NCBI GenBank assembly: GCA_022446985.1
Contig: JAKVBD010000015.1
Coordinates: 1 to 64,000 of the forward strand
Length of the DNA: 64,000 nucleotides
Direction of reading: 5' to 3'
From: Lentisphaerales bacterium
Lineage (GTDB): Bacteria > Verrucomicrobiota > Lentisphaeria > Lentisphaerales > Lentisphaeraceae
The position numbers and the translations under genes are program-made. The notes beneath the pieces are model-generated. The model did no database searches, was not told the origin of the DNA, and was given only the letters and a program-made list of their open reading frames with translations. Shown in pieces: positions 51,401 to 59,601 of the stretch; positions within the stretch are counted from its first letter, which is position 1; each line of letters opens with the position of its first letter.

Positions 51401-52333
51401 AGCGGTACTCCTTTGGAAAATCACACAGGAGAGTTGTGGAATATATTTGATATCTTAAATCCAGGTTTGTTAGGAACAAGAACGTCGTTCAATAAAAACT
51501 TTGCATTGCCTATTGAGCGTGGCGATAAACAGACTTTGAAAAAGTTAAGGTCGAGAGTAAAGCCATTTTTACTAAGAAGACTGAGGAAAGATGTTTTAGA
51601 TGATCTTCCGGAAAGTCAGGAAAGTGTGATTCAAATTGATCTTACTGAAGATGAAAAAAATCTGTATGATGCTCATCGCTATAAAGCGATTAAGAGTTTG
51701 AAGAAGTTCCGCAAGCAAAATCAGAATAAGCCACAAAAACGCATTGATATACTGGCGGAAATTACCCGGTTAAGAGTAGCCGCGGCTAATCCACAGATAG
51801 TGGATCCTCATTTGGGTATTTCTTCTAAAAGTTCAGCCTTGATTAGCAAGCTCATTAATCTTTCTGAAAACAATCATAAAACGCTGATTTTTTCACAATT
51901 TGTCAACCATCTGGATGTTATTCAAAATTTACTTGAAAAAGAAGGCCTGTCGTTTAGTAGGCTGGATGGTAGTATGAATCAAAAAAAACGGCAGGCATCT
52001 ATAGATTCTTTTACGGAAGGCAGTGTCTCTTGTATGCTTATCAGTCTGAAAGCTGGAGGTGTTGGATTGAACTTGACCACTGCAGATCATGTTATTCATA
52101 TGGATCCCTGGTGGAACCCGGCAGTTGAAGATCAAGCGATTGCCAGGGCGGTGCGTATGGGCCAGAAAAATAAAGTGAATGTTATTCGCTTTATAGCTAA
52201 AGGAACCATTGAAGAAGATATCATTAAACTTCATGAGAGTAAGAGGGGGCTTGCAGATGAATTACTTAAAGGTACACATGCTGCCTCAAAATTGAGTATA
52301 GAAGATTTAGTGAACTTGATCGAAAAGCCATAG
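48428..52333 (+). CDS. SNF2/SWI2-family helicase-like ATPase
   Basis: The 1301-residue protein has a C-terminal SNF2 core: Walker A DDMGLGKT (about 869-876), DEAQ motif II (about 963), SGTPLEN, LLRRLRKDVLDDLP, the C-lobe SQFVNHLDVI, and motif VI with RAVRMGQKNKVNVIRF. It is similar to the bacterial HepA/RapA-like SNF2 group that translocate along DNA. The N-terminal ~840 residues are mainly helical with no zinc-finger SWIM motif visible, so the targeting part is unknown. Its ATG is inside the pseudokinase gene (overlap 11 bases). Confidence 0.9.
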   Translation: MSNKLVPVQFSLTHCINTLTSPLNPVILEQNEIEEKFSFLFRNICLFQGKDKPDFLKLISAFKEAEILVSLRECIHSIFSISKMSHYDQEVQEYDLLLAIFDSDSKYYKLRLAAICKRLRFTPEKLLMKLFFRYESEKLFPLLPVEIGRVLARPELQQKIFEVNFDPVKIRFLADHGASDDKSLAAFVLGDCQLVNREKGIVGSVVTSWLKQDYASVCTSLEGVEKLIDAGKIKKSRFNYLLVLFHILSLLKETDVAVARKYLLLYQNFLGINTLLRVLDICLDFQAGNLKRTKAKLKQLAFGLKGERSEIFFRNLAYFWVNDKFTDKEIFQLRQLREEAAESANKFIFSEIDALLKKSLKADALIKEDSTFANMKLCELFDSTESWDDLLNSLVKEKTHRLVWLVRLDSSSELQEAYCEIEPALAEEKAKGKLGTPKITAWKDLLSDQTGFELTDQDERLFSLVKETDDEDRLSYSFPEVRALPYLHKAENVYLLDDPLQKIKILKKSPEIEVSSYEKNFQVEWLFPKDNGALYIHERNDFEYEVCSLNENQFFLRDKVGSGLSLPKDFKKLSEFLESIKSNIIITGEEFLKKKVAGATEGSRTKIICRFNPSGVEYKLEIMARSDWGYETVPGYGKCYISEKLQGKFFEWHRDLKAEKAILDHVLERIDFESNSDCEFEIYDRLHLLEILEKLYGLQEVNIEWPKDLKVSAHKYSSGVLSVNATENKDWFQVEGKLKFGEVVVKIATLLEKLNKKSRFIEISDNQYVILTNEIRDQLADVSQLVDQRDECLLLHTALAEQFNSQLSGVPVDLEEDILFKDAITRALYSKNAEVYLPESFCAELRPYQSVGFEWMAKMSSQSIGVCLADDMGLGKTIQTLALLSSKALEGPSIVIAPTSLCINWCSEGKRFAPNLNLINYSGQDRQEYLQKAKAGDVFVISYHILIYDCDLFCETNWNTLVLDEAQMIKNSGTLRSKSIRLIPSKHRIALSGTPLENHTGELWNIFDILNPGLLGTRTSFNKNFALPIERGDKQTLKKLRSRVKPFLLRRLRKDVLDDLPESQESVIQIDLTEDEKNLYDAHRYKAIKSLKKFRKQNQNKPQKRIDILAEITRLRVAAANPQIVDPHLGISSKSSALISKLINLSENNHKTLIFSQFVNHLDVIQNLLEKEGLSFSRLDGSMNQKKRQASIDSFTEGSVSCMLISLKAGGVGLNLTTADHVIHMDPWWNPAVEDQAIARAVRMGQKNKVNVIRFIAKGTIEEDIIKLHESKRGLADELLKGTHAASKLSIEDLVNLIEKP

Positions 52334-52360
52334 CGAAGCAAATTCATAATTCTGTTTGGT

Positions 52361-52389
52361 TTGAACTGGAAAGTTTTTTATACTATTAA
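52361..52389 (+). promoter_or_regulatory. Sigma-70-type promoter upstream of comM
   Basis: TTGAAC (52361-52366), a 17-base spacer and TATTAA (52384-52389) lie 39 bases upstream of the comM ATG at 52429. Spacing is ideal and both boxes are close to consensus. Confidence 0.55.
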
Positions 52390-52428
52390 GTAATCGTTTT
52401 TTAAGGGCAATAATAAAAGGGTCGATTT

Positions 52429-53961
52429 ATGCTGACAAAGGTATGGAGCTCGGCATTGAATGGTATTTCACCGTTTACTGTTGAAGTTGAAGTGAGCAAT
52501 AACGCACAAGGGAATGAAAACTATGTTAGCATCGGTGGTTTACCGGATGCATCTGTACGAGAGAGCAGGGAGCGAATTCGTTCGGCAGTTTATACATCTG
52601 GATTAAAGTTTCCTGAAGGAGCTTCGACTGTAGCACTTGCTCCAGCAGATATCAAAAAGTCCGGAGCAGCCTTAGACTTACCAATTGCTCTTGGCTTGGT
52701 AGGAATAACGAATGGTATTCCCAAAAATATTTTTGATCATACAATCATTATTGGTGAACTTGCTCTTGATGGTCGAGTAAGGCCTGTCAAAGGTAGTTTG
52801 GCTATGGCCATATATGCCAGAGAGAAGGGTTTTAAACGCATGCTAGTTCCAGCAGAAAATGCATTTGAGGCATCTGTAGCAGAAGGAGTTGAAGTATATG
52901 CGATCGAGAACTTAAGGCAAGCGTTTGATTTCTTAATTGGAGAATTACCTTTGGGGGCGGTTAACTGTGATCTAACAGCTTTATTTAATAAAAGCCAAAG
53001 TTACGAATATGATTTCGCTCATGTTAAGGGGCAACATGCAGTTAAGCGAGGCTTGGAAATCGCCGCTGCTGGAGCACACAATATTCTCCTCATTGGCCCA
53101 CCAGGCTGTGGTAAAAGCCTTTTAGCCAGAAGCTATGCTTCGATTTTGCCTGAATTAAATATCGATGAAGCTTTGAAGGTAACACAAATTCATAGTATCG
53201 CTGGAGAGCTTCCAAATGATGAACCATTGTTGACACGTCGCCCGTTTAGGTCCCCACACCATACAGTTTCGGATTCGGGCCTTTTGGGTGGAACATCGAA
53301 TCCACGGCCAGGCGAAGTTAGTCTTGCTCATAAAGAAGTGCTGTTTCTCGATGAGTTGCCTGAGTATAAAAGGTCAACTTTGGAAGTCATGCGGCAACCC
53401 ATGGAGGCTGGAGAAGTGACCATTTCACGTGCTGCGGGTACAGCGACATTCCCAGCAGACTTCATGTTGCTGGCAGCGATGAATCCATGTCCATGCGGGC
53501 ACTATGGTTCAATACAACGCCAATGTCGTTGCAGTTCAGCGCAGATAACTCGTTATCGATCGAAAATAAGCGGGCCTTTGTTGGATAGAATAGATATTCA
53601 TCTTGAGGTAACTCCTGTTACCGAAGAAGAGTTATTGAATAAAGCAGTAGGGGAACCTTCGGAGGAAATTCGGGAGAGGGTTAACAGTGCAAGAGAAAAA
53701 CAGCGTCTGAGATTTGGCAATGGCATAACCACTAACTCAAGTATGAAGCCAAATGATGTACAAGACCATTGTACAACAGATGCTTCTGGACGAGCATTGT
53801 TGAAGACTGCAATCAATGATTTAAATTTATCAGCCAGAACTTACGATAGAATTTTACGACTAGCGAGAACTATCGCAGATCTGGAAGGTTTTGAACAAAT
53901 ACAGGCTCAACATATCGCAGAGGCCGTTCAATATAGAACTTTGGATCGCAAACTCTGGTAA
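52429..53961 (+). CDS. comM: ComM/YifB family AAA+ ATPase
   Basis: The 510-residue protein has the Lon-like N-terminal domain of the family (YVSIGGLPDASVRESRERI, LAPADIKKSGAALDLPIAL), an AAA+ core with Walker A IGPPGCGKSLLA, PFRSPHHTVSDSGLLGG, Walker B LFLDELPEY and AMNPCPCGH, and the C-terminal Mg-chelatase-like part ending in TLDRKLW. In transformable bacteria ComM is a helicase promoting branch migration of incoming DNA. It is a single gene after the SNF2 gene. Confidence 0.94.
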   Translation: MLTKVWSSALNGISPFTVEVEVSNNAQGNENYVSIGGLPDASVRESRERIRSAVYTSGLKFPEGASTVALAPADIKKSGAALDLPIALGLVGITNGIPKNIFDHTIIIGELALDGRVRPVKGSLAMAIYAREKGFKRMLVPAENAFEASVAEGVEVYAIENLRQAFDFLIGELPLGAVNCDLTALFNKSQSYEYDFAHVKGQHAVKRGLEIAAAGAHNILLIGPPGCGKSLLARSYASILPELNIDEALKVTQIHSIAGELPNDEPLLTRRPFRSPHHTVSDSGLLGGTSNPRPGEVSLAHKEVLFLDELPEYKRSTLEVMRQPMEAGEVTISRAAGTATFPADFMLLAAMNPCPCGHYGSIQRQCRCSSAQITRYRSKISGPLLDRIDIHLEVTPVTEEELLNKAVGEPSEEIRERVNSAREKQRLRFGNGITTNSSMKPNDVQDHCTTDASGRALLKTAINDLNLSARTYDRILRLARTIADLEGFEQIQAQHIAEAVQYRTLDRKLW

Positions 53962-53963
53962 TT

Positions 53964-54603
53964 TTACTTCACTTCAAAGTGGTAGTTGAAAGCCGTTAAG
54001 TCATTCATGTATTTAACATGATCATCAACGAAAAGGAAGTTCCTGTAGTTTGCTTTGTCATGGACGGCATTTCCCCAAACACCTGGATCATTCCATAAAT
54101 CCGTGCAGTTACCACTACCTAATTTATTACCATTTGAGTATCGTTCACTGATTGTTACGGTTTCTGAGGGATGAGGGACTTGAGCATAAGTTATTGAACT
54201 ACCGTTATTAGGACTGGATATACCATTATTATGGTTAGTTCCTATGTTCATTGAGTAACTTCTACCGGCTTTATTGCCATTATCAGTTTCGTCATCGGGC
54301 ATTCAAAGATAGGTGAACGTAAAGTGGATTTATCGATGTCGTTAGCAATAGAGGGTCTATCATAGATATTAATTAAATCATCATAGCTGACATTTTCTCC
54401 CCAGCCATTTTTGACAACTGGAAAGTTTTCGTAGTCAGTTGAATAGTTAGCGAAGCCCAGGCCAATTTGTTTTTGGTTTGCAATGCATACTGCTTGCCTG
54501 GCTTTTTTCTAGCTTTGCTTAATTCTGGCATGAGCAAGGTCATTAAAATGCCAAGGATGGCAATAACAACCATAAGTTCAATAAGTGTGAATTTTCTATT
54601 CAT
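53964..54603 (-). pseudogene. Pseudopilin (DUF1559-like) gene with two frameshifts
   Basis: The start MNRKFTLIELMVVIAILGIL (ATG 54601-54603) is a type II pseudopilin leader. The frame then breaks in the A-run of AGAAAAAAGCC (about 54505-54515) and again near TGCCCGATG (about 54294-54303). Adding one base at each place restores a protein that continues with ARQAVCIANQKQIGLGFANY, then CPDDETDNGNKAGRSYSMN and ends in FNYHFEVK, like its intact neighbour at 54691. Both breaks are one-base losses in homopolymers, so this may be decay or base-calling error. Confidence 0.8.
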
Positions 54604-54690
54604 CTCTCTTCCTCTTAAGAGTTCCTCCATAAGAGAGAATAGCAATGAGCCTTGAACAGTTGACTGTATTATTAAAAAAACAGTAAAGAA

Positions 54691-55395
54691 CTACCTCCAG
54701 TTAATTTTATCCCCGTACCAATAGTAATTGACTTGAGCTTGTGAGCCTGCTTCTAAAAAAGTTGCTTTCTTTTTAGAGGCATGGCCATCTGCCCATGAGA
54801 TAGCTAATCCATTTGAGTGTCTTCTTGAGAGACCAAAGTTCCAGCTTGGTGGTAATATCCTGCAATGTATTTGGTCATCGGGATAGTCTCCTGTAACTAC
54901 GGTTTCAGTAGGGTGAGTCAATTGATCTAACTTTCTTGGCTTCCAGTTAGCATAACCACCTCTTCTATCTCTATTGAACCAGTCAGTCATCAAGCCCCGG
55001 TCATTGTAGCCGTATCCACCACTTCGGTAATCATCTCCATTTATACTGTTTGAGGTCGGGCATTTGAAGGCTCCTTGGCTCATAGCCTCTACGCCGTCGG
55101 GGTCATTATTTTTATTATAGTTACCTGGAGGCATAGGGTAATCCATATAAGCAATTATTTCCCGTTTCCAGCCAGAGACATGTCTAAGAGAGTTAAGGCT
55201 TCCAGATGGGTAATTGTAATTATTTGAATTGAGCAGTAATTGAAAGCCGATGCCTTGTTGCTTTAAGTTATTTAAACAGACGGTTTCTTCTGCTTTTTTT
55301 CTGGCCTTGCTTAATGCTGGCATGAGTAAAGTCATTAAAATGCCAATGATAGCGATCACAACTAATAATTCAATTAATGTAAATTTTTTGTTCAT
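54691..55395 (-). CDS. Type II secretion-type pseudopilin
   Basis: The 234-residue protein begins [20 protein letters not shown], with the prepilin cut before Phe and Glu5 conserved. A PVC-type body follows: [19 protein letters not shown], then Tyr/Asn/Gly-rich loops, YGYNDRG, TVVTGD and [16 protein letters not shown] near the end. These short-lived family members (related to DUF1559) occur in dozens per genome in Lentisphaerae and Planctomycetes; function is unknown. It is a paralogue of the broken gene 87 bases away. Confidence 0.85.
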   Translation of the reverse strand: MNKKFTLIELLVVIAIIGILMTLLMPALSKARKKAEETVCLNNLKQQGIGFQLLLNSNNYNYPSGSLNSLRHVSGWKREIIAYMDYPMPPGNYNKNNDPDGVEAMSQGAFKCPTSNSINGDDYRSGGYGYNDRGLMTDWFNRDRRGGYANWKPRKLDQLTHPTETVVTGDYPDDQIHCRILPPSWNFGLSRRHSNGLAISWADGHASKKKATFLEAGSQAQVNYYWYGDKINWR

Positions 55396-55579
55396 TTTTC
55401 ATTTCTTAAGTGTTCTTATATTTGATGTAAATAGCAATGAGAATATGAAGGTTGACACGGCTTATCATAATTTTTGAACCTTTGGAGGTACTTGGTTGAG
55501 TCATTTATTTCAAGCCTATATCGAATAGACTTCTTCTTTGACAGAGTTAGATTCAAAAAAGAAATTCTTTTGGATGTTT

Positions 55580-56035
55580 ATGCATATATATATAGATGCG
55601 GATGCCTGCCCGCAGGTGATAAAAGACATAGTGTTTAAGACTGCTCGTCGTTTAAATTTAAAAGTGACATTGGTGGCCAACCAGTATATGAAGGTTCCCA
55701 ACTGTGAACTGTTTCATTTTATTCAGGTTGCAGATGGACCTGATGTTGCAGATATGAAGATAGCTGAGCTCTCTGTTGAGGGGGACCTTGTAGTAACTCA
55801 GGATATTCCTTTAGCCGATCAAATTGTCACTAAAAAAGCTTTTGCGATAAGTCCCAGAGGCAAGTTGTTTACGGAGTCAAACGTAAAAGAACGTTTATCG
55901 GTAAGGGACTTTATGACGGAGTTAAGAAGTTATGGAGTCGAGACTGGTGGCCCACCGCCATTTTCAGATAAAGATCGGCAGAATTTTAACAATCAATTAG
56001 ATCGCTTTCTTACCAGGCAGTTAAAGAAAAAATGA
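55580..56035 (+). CDS. YaiI/YqxD (DUF188) family protein
   Basis: I start at ATG 55580 (MHIYIDADACPQVIKD); an ATG at 55574 is 2 codons earlier. The ~151-residue protein matches the family through DADACP, VANQYMKVP, VVTQDIPLADQIV and ISPRGKLFT. The family has a PIN-like nuclease fold with conserved Asp residues but no proven role. Its end overlaps the dehydrogenase gene by 4 bases. Confidence 0.85.
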   Translation: MHIYIDADACPQVIKDIVFKTARRLNLKVTLVANQYMKVPNCELFHFIQVADGPDVADMKIAELSVEGDLVVTQDIPLADQIVTKKAFAISPRGKLFTESNVKERLSVRDFMTELRSYGVETGGPPPFSDKDRQNFNNQLDRFLTRQLKKK

Positions 56036-56931
56036 AAGTTTTAGTAGATCTCAATAGTAAAGTTAATAGTTTCCAGATCACCGAAACTCATAAGAAAAGA
56101 TTAGTGGATGAGTTTCCCGAACACGAGTTCATTTTCACGAGTTCTTATAAAGAGTTTAAGGAGCGCCTTGTAGAGGCTGAAGCCGCTTTGGTTTGGCTTT
56201 TCCCAGAGCGTTTGTTTGAAAATGCCGAGAATTTAACTGCACTTTATACTCCAGCTGCTGGAAAGGACTGGGTGGCAGAAGATCCTACTGGAAAAGTTAA
56301 GACGTACTTCTCCAGTTTTCATGGAGATATTATCGTAGAGTCGTTTTTGAGTATGCTGCTTTATTTTAATAATCAGTTGGGGACGGCAGTAAAGAATCAA
56401 AGCTCTAAAACATGGAACCGCAATGCTTTCTCTGGAAGAAGGCTGTTAAAGAGCCAAAACTTATTGATTTTAGGTTATGGAAGTATTGGAGAGAAATGTG
56501 CCTCTTTAGCAAGGGCTTACGGGATGGCCCTTGCCGGAGTTTCGAGAAGCAAAGAATCTACTACTGAGGTGTCTATTGTCCGTCCAGAGGAGTTATATGG
56601 TGTAATTGGTACATATGATCATGTGTTAAATTTACTTCCTGGAAATGAGTCTACTTTGAAGTGGGTAGGTAAAAAATTGATTTCTTCTATGAAAGAAGGA
56701 GTTTGTTTTTATAATTTTGGCAGAGGGGCAACAGTGGATGAAGATTCGTTGATTGTAGCTTTGAAAAGTGGACGTATAGCTTTTGCCGGCTTGGATGTTA
56801 CAGATGTTGAGCCCTTAGATGAAAGTTCACCTTTGTGGAACTTACCAAATGTATTGTTGACTCCTCATTCTTCCTGCTGCTATGAAGATTATCTTCATTT
56901 GTTTATAGATGAACTTCATAGAAAGCTTTAA
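56032..56931 (+). CDS. D-isomer-specific 2-hydroxyacid dehydrogenase
   Basis: The 299-residue protein has the NAD-binding fold (LLILGYGSIGEKCASLARAYG, about 140-160). The family text FNFGRGATVDEDSLIVAL, GLDVTDVEPLDESSPLWNLPN and TPHSS near 285 (His of the Glu-His pair) is present. Family members reduce 2-keto acids or oxidise D-hydroxyacids; this one resembles the GhrA-like group. It is coupled by ATGA overlap to YaiI and by TAATG to the next gene. Confidence 0.85.
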   Translation: MKVLVDLNSKVNSFQITETHKKRLVDEFPEHEFIFTSSYKEFKERLVEAEAALVWLFPERLFENAENLTALYTPAAGKDWVAEDPTGKVKTYFSSFHGDIIVESFLSMLLYFNNQLGTAVKNQSSKTWNRNAFSGRRLLKSQNLLILGYGSIGEKCASLARAYGMALAGVSRSKESTTEVSIVRPEELYGVIGTYDHVLNLLPGNESTLKWVGKKLISSMKEGVCFYNFGRGATVDEDSLIVALKSGRIAFAGLDVTDVEPLDESSPLWNLPNVLLTPHSSCCYEDYLHLFIDELHRKL

Positions 56932-57440
56932 TGACACTCGTTAAAACAGTCTTCAATAAATCATGGATTCCTTATGAAAACAGGGTTGATTTTTACTTGG
57001 GATCTAAAGTCGAATTTGATGCACCTGTAACTACGGTGCATGGATTTTTTTTCAATGAAAAGAATAAGTTGCTACTCGTAGAACATTGTCGTCGTGGCTG
57101 GGAAATTCCTGGAGGACATATTGATACCGGAGAAGGTTATGAAGCCGCGATGAGAAGAGAGTTGTTTGAAGAAGCTCAGATGGAAGCAGGGGAGCTTATT
57201 TTATTAGGTCATTTAGAGAAAAGTGCTTTAGAAGCTAAGCCACATGACTGTAAGTACCCTTACCCATTAAGTTATTGTCTTTTTTACAGTGGTAGAATTG
57301 CTTCTCGAGAAGAGTTTTGCGGAGATGAAAGTATCGTTAATTTCAAATTTATAGACATCAAGGAATCCAGGGAGAATGCCTGGATACAATCCTATGAGGT
57401 CTATCTAGATGAAGCGTTAAAGCTTCTTATTGATCTTTAG
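56931..57440 (+). CDS. Nudix hydrolase
   Basis: The 169-residue protein has the Nudix box GHIDTGEGYEAAM followed by RRELFEEAQM. It matches Gx5Ex7REUxEExGU except that the last Gly is Gln. Substrate is unknown. Its start overlaps the previous stop by one base, and its last 14 bases overlap the end of the convergent csrA gene. Confidence 0.82.
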   Translation: MTLVKTVFNKSWIPYENRVDFYLGSKVEFDAPVTTVHGFFFNEKNKLLLVEHCRRGWEIPGGHIDTGEGYEAAMRRELFEEAQMEAGELILLGHLEKSALEAKPHDCKYPYPLSYCLFYSGRIASREEFCGDESIVNFKFIDIKESRENAWIQSYEVYLDEALKLLIDL

Positions 57441-57693
57441 ACTTTTTCTTATCGAGAATATTTTTGAATTTAGCCAGGCTATTGCCAAGGGATTCTATGT
57501 TTGTTGCGGTGTTTTGAACAGCATTTTTATTTTCATTCATGACTTGTTCAAAAAGCTCATGACGGTAGACTGCAACATTTTTAGGAGCGACTATTCCAAG
57601 GTGCACTTGAGACCCTGAGACTTTGACAACTTTGACTTCTATGTCGTTGCCAATCATTATACTTTCGTCAAGTTTTCTAGTTAGTATAAGCAT
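57427..57693 (-). CDS. csrA: Translational regulator CsrA
   Basis: The 88-residue protein starts MLILTRKLDESIMIGNDIEV, the CsrA RNA-binding strand, with GSQVHLGIVAPKNVAVYRHEL of the second strand and loop. CsrA dimers bind GGA motifs in mRNA leaders and block translation. The family usually has 60-75 residues; here about 25 extra residues form an Asn/Lys-rich tail. It follows fliW with 8 bases between. In other bacteria FliW binds CsrA and frees flagellin mRNA. Confidence 0.93.
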   Translation of the reverse strand: MLILTRKLDESIMIGNDIEVKVVKVSGSQVHLGIVAPKNVAVYRHELFEQVMNENKNAVQNTATNIESLGNSLAKFKNILDKKKSKDQ

Positions 57694-57701
57694 AATTTAC
57701 C

Positions 57702-58172
57702 TCACTCATCCCCCATTGCATCCAGGCTTTCCCAGATATTCAGTCGCACTGGGTAATTATCCAGTATAATTTGTCGGCCAGTTCTGTTTTGCAGGTTTAC
57801 TACTATTGGTGCCAGTAGATTAGCGGTGTTATCTTTTGGGTCTTCTTTGACGGTTACAAAGCAGAAGACTAAAGCATCTTTTGGATCTTTGAGCCCAAGA
57901 TGTGCTAGATCCGCTGCGGTGATTTTTACCAAATAGTCTTTTTGTATGAGAAAAGGATCAATACAGACAAAACCGAGCTCGTCTATTTCTAAAGATTTTA
58001 AATAGAGAAATGGCTTTATCTCGTCTGTTGTTACTAGTGTGAAGCTTTTAGCATCTTCAAAAGCAGGTACACCCTCAGGGAAACTAATGACGGCTTCTTT
58101 TTCGAGTGATTGAAGCATTTCACCCTGATATGGAGTTAGCCCCAGAATAACATTATTTTTCTTTTTACTCAC
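57702..58172 (-). CDS. fliW: Flagellar assembly factor FliW
   Basis: The 156-residue protein has the FliW pattern: ISFPEGVPAFEDAKSFTLV, FLYLKSLEIDELGFVCIDPF, and the end-region LAPIVVNLQNRTGRQIIL. FliW is an allosteric antagonist of CsrA and a partner of flagellin. The neighbouring csrA gene confirms the call. It sits 9 bases after rpoN in the flagellar control operon. Confidence 0.93.
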   Translation of the reverse strand: MSKKKNNVILGLTPYQGEMLQSLEKEAVISFPEGVPAFEDAKSFTLVTTDEIKPFLYLKSLEIDELGFVCIDPFLIQKDYLVKITAADLAHLGLKDPKDALVFCFVTVKEDPKDNTANLLAPIVVNLQNRTGRQIILDNYPVRLNIWESLDAMGDE

Positions 58173-58181
58173 TTTAGGCCC

Positions 58182-59591
58182 TTAGTATTGGCGTCTTAAA
58201 TTACTTGGCAGTATAGAAAGGCTTTCGCGATATTTGGCCACTGTTCTTCTAGCAACTTTAAGACCCTGGTCTTTTAAGAGGTTGGCCAATTGAGAGTCAG
58301 AAAGTGGTTTACGTGGATCTTCTTTTGAAATAAGTTCTTTGATGGCTGTTTTAACAGTAGCATTTGAAATTTCTTCGCCGCTGGAAGAGGTGTATCCAGG
58401 GGTAAAAAAGTATCTTAGTGGGAAAAGTCCATATTTGCATTTGAGGTATTTGCCGGCTACAGCACGACTGACTGTTGTTTCATGAACTTCAGAGAGTTCT
58501 GCGACTTGTGACATGGTCAAAGGTCTGAGGTGATTGAGTCCCTCTCTAAAAAAGGATTCTTGTTGACTTAGTATAGCGTTTGTTATCTTGTGAATCGTAG
58601 ATTGTCTTTGCATTAAGCTATTTATGAGGAAAACGCCACCATTAATTTTACTTTTAATATAGTCTTTAGCATCTTTTGCTAATTCAGGATTCTTTAACAT
58701 TTTCTTGTAATAAGGGCTGATTTTCAGAGATGGGACTCTGCCATCATTTATTTTGACTTTCAGCTCGCCATGTTCTTCGATAATTTCGACTTCTTCTTCA
58801 ACGTAGTTTTGCGGAAGTATTGGAAGTGTGTCTTTAAGGTGTGGAGTTAAGGCTTGAATCTCACTGATGATTTGCTGTAGTTCAGTCATGGTGATCTGCA
58901 TAGTCTTGGCTACTTTAGGTAGTCGATTGGCAGCGATGTCGTCGAGATAGAGGTCAATTGCTGAAAATGTCAGAGTCTCTTCTTTTCCTTCGCTTTTGAG
59001 CTGGAGCAGTAATCTTTCTCGTAAATTTCTGGCACCGACACCAGCAGGCTCTAAAGTTTGAATAATTTCTATGGCTTCATTTAGGTCTTCTACTTTTTCA
59101 CCGGTGACCATAGATAAGTCCGCTGGATGACTTGTAAGGTAACCGTCATCATCTAAGCCAGAAATGACTGTTTCACAGCATGAGCGAATTTGTTCTTCAA
59201 GGCCCATGAACATAAGTTGTTCTATAAGGTGGTCATGGAGAGTCTTAGTTGTTGTTAAGGAGTCTAAAAAGTGACGTCTTTCTTCGCTCTCTGTTTTAAT
59301 AGGAGAGCTAACGCGATTGAAGGCTGTCTTATTTTCCAACTGAAGAATTTTTTCGACCCATTCATCGCTGTCGATTTTATTGTTGACTTCTTCATTATTG
59401 ACGTCTTCTATTTCTAGCTTTTCGTAGGACTCGGCCTCAACTTCCAAAACAGGATTCTTTTCAACTTCTCCGGATATGATACTCGAAAGTTCCATCACAG
59501 GTGCGAATAACATTTCCAGAGCTTGAATCTGGTGATGCGTCATCGTCTGTTCTTGACGCATACTCTGTTGTTGGACTAACTCCGTGGCCAT
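58182..59591 (-). CDS. rpoN: RNA polymerase sigma-54 factor RpoN
   Basis: The 469-residue protein starts with a Gln-rich activator-binding region (QQQSMRQEQTMTHHQIQALEML), continues with the core-binding region (about 120-290) and has the DNA-binding part with helix-turn-helix text (LTMSQVAELSEVHETTVSRA). The RpoN box appears in ARRTVAKYRE near the end. Sigma-54 needs AAA+ activators to open promoters; none is in the window. Its place in a flagellar operon suggests that it drives flagellar or pilus genes. Confidence 0.95.
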   Translation of the reverse strand: MATELVQQQSMRQEQTMTHHQIQALEMLFAPVMELSSIISGEVEKNPVLEVEAESYEKLEIEDVNNEEVNNKIDSDEWVEKILQLENKTAFNRVSSPIKTESEERRHFLDSLTTTKTLHDHLIEQLMFMGLEEQIRSCCETVISGLDDDGYLTSHPADLSMVTGEKVEDLNEAIEIIQTLEPAGVGARNLRERLLLQLKSEGKEETLTFSAIDLYLDDIAANRLPKVAKTMQITMTELQQIISEIQALTPHLKDTLPILPQNYVEEEVEIIEEHGELKVKINDGRVPSLKISPYYKKMLKNPELAKDAKDYIKSKINGGVFLINSLMQRQSTIHKITNAILSQQESFFREGLNHLRPLTMSQVAELSEVHETTVSRAVAGKYLKCKYGLFPLRYFFTPGYTSSSGEEISNATVKTAIKELISKEDPRKPLSDSQLANLLKDQGLKVARRTVAKYRESLSILPSNLRRQY

Positions 59592-59601
59592 TGTAAACTC
59601 C

